A stretch of 64,000 bases of DNA from positions 62,001-126,000 of the forward strand of contig CAZOOA010000002.1 in NCBI GenBank assembly GCA_964581355.1, read 5' to 3'. Every line of letters starts with the position of its first letter. Within the stretch, counting starts at the first letter, position 1. The position numbers and the translations under genes are program-made. Below, in pieces: positions 62,946 to 64,000 of this stretch. The stretch comes from CAZOOA01 sp964581355 (GTDB taxonomy: Bacteria > Bacillota > Dethiobacteria > DTU022 > UBA8154). The notes under the pieces were generated by a model. That model ran no database searches and was not told where the DNA came from. It saw only the letters and a program-made list of their open reading frames with translations.

Positions 62946-63040
62946 TAACCGGGTTTGCCGCTCGAAGCCCCGGAGTAACTTTAGCTCCTTTTACAGGCTT
63001 ACCCAGCTCCCCGGGCGACTGCGCCATTACTCGGTTTATT
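62946..63040 (-). repeat. Structured element, diverged copy B, upstream of amt
   Basis: On the minus strand it aligns with copy A: AACCGAGT at the start, TGGCGC, then a 34-nt block identical at 26 positions that includes CTGGGTAAGCCTGT and AAAGG, and CCCGGTTA at the end. The outer arms pair. The inner stem is GCCC/GGGC plus GGAG/CTCC, with different bases from copy A but similar pairing. It lies in the amt leader, between the glnA terminator and amt, in the sense direction. Confidence 0.5.
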
Positions 63041-63046
63041 CCAATA

Positions 63047-63080
63047 GAAAAGCGCCCAGAAATTGTATCTGAGCGCCTTT
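63047..63080 (-). terminator. Rho-independent terminator after glnA
   Basis: On the minus strand AGGCGCTCAGA, an 8-nt loop, TCTGGGCGCT and TTTCT. It lies about 50 nt past the glnA stop and separates glnA from amt-glnK. Confidence 0.85.
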
Positions 63081-63128
63081 GCTCCAACTATTGCTTTCAG
63101 CCTGGCAAGTGCCTTCTTCAATTCCCCT

Positions 63129-64000
63129 TTAGAACTTGGCCAGGTACTTGTTGACTTCCCAGGGGTGGACGGCCGTACGGAAGCTGTCCCATTCGATCAT
63201 TTTCGCTTCGCTGAAGCGATCCCAAATATGTTCGCCGATGGCATCCAGGATGACTTCATCCTGCTCCAGGGCTTTCAGCGCATCATAGAGGCTGCCGGGC
63301 AAGCTGTCGATGTTGCGGCTTTTCCGCTCCTCTTCCGACATTTCGTAGATATTCTTTTCTTCCGGTCCCGGGGGAGTCAGCTTGCGCTTAATCCCATCCA
63401 GGCCGGCTTTGAGCATAACGGCCAGGGCCAGGTACGGGTTGCAGGATGGGTCCGGGCTGCGCACTTCCACCCTGGTGCTCTGCCCCCTGCGGGCCGGGAT
63501 ACGGATCAGCGGACTGCGGTTTCTTTGGGACCAGGCCACATAAACAGGTGCTTCATATCCGGGAACCAACCGCTTAAAGGAGTTGACGGTGGGATTGGTG
63601 ATGGCGGTAAACGCCTGCACATGCTCCAGGATCCCGGCAATATAGTTCAAGGCGTACTCGCTAAGTCCATACTGGGCATCGGGGTCGTCAAAAACATTTT
63701 CCGAGCCGCGGAACAAGGACTGGTGGGTATGCATCCCGGAACCGTTTATGCCAAAAATGGGCTTGGGCATAAAGCTGGCATGGAGCCCATGCCGCTGGGC
63801 GATGGTGCGAACCACCAGGCGGAAAGTGGCCAGATTGTCTGCCGTGGTCAAAGCATCGTTGTACTTAAAGTCGATTTCGTGCTGCCCTTCAGCCACCTCA
63901 TGGTGGGAAGCTTCCACTTCAAAGCCCATATCCGTAAGGGTCAGAACCATGTCCCTCCTGGCATTTTCCCCCAGGTCAGCCGGCGTCATATCGAAGTAGC
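63129..64000 (-). CDS. glnA: Glutamine synthetase type I (5' end beyond window)
   Basis: The C-terminal 290 or so residues of GlnA; the start lies past the right edge, and the reading frame continues to the last base (YFDMTPADLGENARRDMV). Metal and substrate residues are in EVEASHHEVAEGQHEIDF, GINGSGMHTHQSLF, NSFKRLVPGYEAPVYVAWSQ and EVRSPDPSCNPYLALA. There is no adenylylation-loop tyrosine motif of the GSI-beta type, so it is probably a GSI-alpha enzyme of Firmicutes. It assimilates the ammonium brought in by Amt. Confidence 0.96.
   Translation of the reverse strand, partial: YFDMTPADLGENARRDMVLTLTDMGFEVEASHHEVAEGQHEIDFKYNDALTTADNLATFRLVVRTIAQRHGLHASFMPKPIFGINGSGMHTHQSLFRGSENVFDDPDAQYGLSEYALNYIAGILEHVQAFTAITNPTVNSFKRLVPGYEAPVYVAWSQRNRSPLIRIPARRGQSTRVEVRSPDPSCNPYLALAVMLKAGLDGIKRKLTPPGPEEKNIYEMSEEERKSRNIDSLPGSLYDALKALEQDEVILDAIGEHIWDRFSEAKMIEWDSFRTAVHPWEVNKYLAKF

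Overview
This window comes from the chromosome of an endospore-forming member of the Clostridia (Firmicutes/Bacillota). The evidence is the sporulation genes yqfC, yqfD and spoIIP, the Gram-positive order hrcA-grpE-dnaK-dnaJ with a CIRCE operator, the paired glgC/glgD glycogen genes, an S-layer-homology protein, and many TTG and GTG starts preceded by strong Shine-Dalgarno sequences. The fatty-acid genes suit an anaerobe that oxidises or makes short acyl-CoAs. Species cannot be named from the sequence. Almost every gene lies on the minus strand; the only convincing plus-strand genes (SLH protein and a small ORF) lie at about 38.4-40.4 kb.

Layout by coordinate. 1-5.7 kb: sporulation and membrane-organisation genes (yqfD, yqfC, a small membrane protein, floA, nfeD), then yqeY, rpsU and a HIT protein. 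5.9-13.9 kb: acyl-CoA ligase, thiolase, acyl-CoA dehydrogenase, 3-hydroxyacyl-CoA dehydrogenase and a CBS/PAS sigma-54 activator. A -24/-12 promoter and a long upstream dyad lie between the activator and hbd, so the activator probably controls the pathway next to it. 14-26.3 kb: the conserved mtaB-rsmE-dnaJ-dnaK-grpE-hrcA-lepA block. Here prmA is absent, and a TPR protein fused to a probable pseudokinase occupies the usual place of hemW. 26.7-30.8 kb: spoIIP, the iscR-iscS-iscU iron-sulfur operon and acpS. 30.9-40.4 kb: an accessory stretch with a DUF255 protein, a 972-residue primase-helicase-PLD protein of the TOTE conflict type, a RelE/ParE-type toxin-antitoxin pair, a decayed second DUF255 copy, a possible IS200/IS605 end, a UspA protein and an SLH protein. 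40.4-52.5 kb: a complete glycogen cluster, glgB-glgC-glgD-glgA-glgP plus a GH13-GH77 fusion. 52.9-60.4 kb: SDR epimerase, GYF_2 membrane protein, class III CoA-transferase, two radical-SAM proteins and mnmG. A 100-N assembly gap at 60,746-60,845 is followed by a nitrogen cluster (glnK, amt, and glnA running off the window).

Beyond genes, the window holds a set of related, structured intergenic sequences. A hairpin element at 2.95 kb recurs almost identically, minus 45 nt from its core, right after the SLH gene stop at 39.77 kb. A diverged relative lies in front of amt. A second 43-nt hairpin motif next to the first element recurs upstream of the GH13-GH77 gene. I could not assign these to any RNA or repeat family I know. 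They, the TOTE-type protein, the pseudokinase and the sigma-54 circuit are the items most worth following up. No rRNA, tRNA or CRISPR array was seen.
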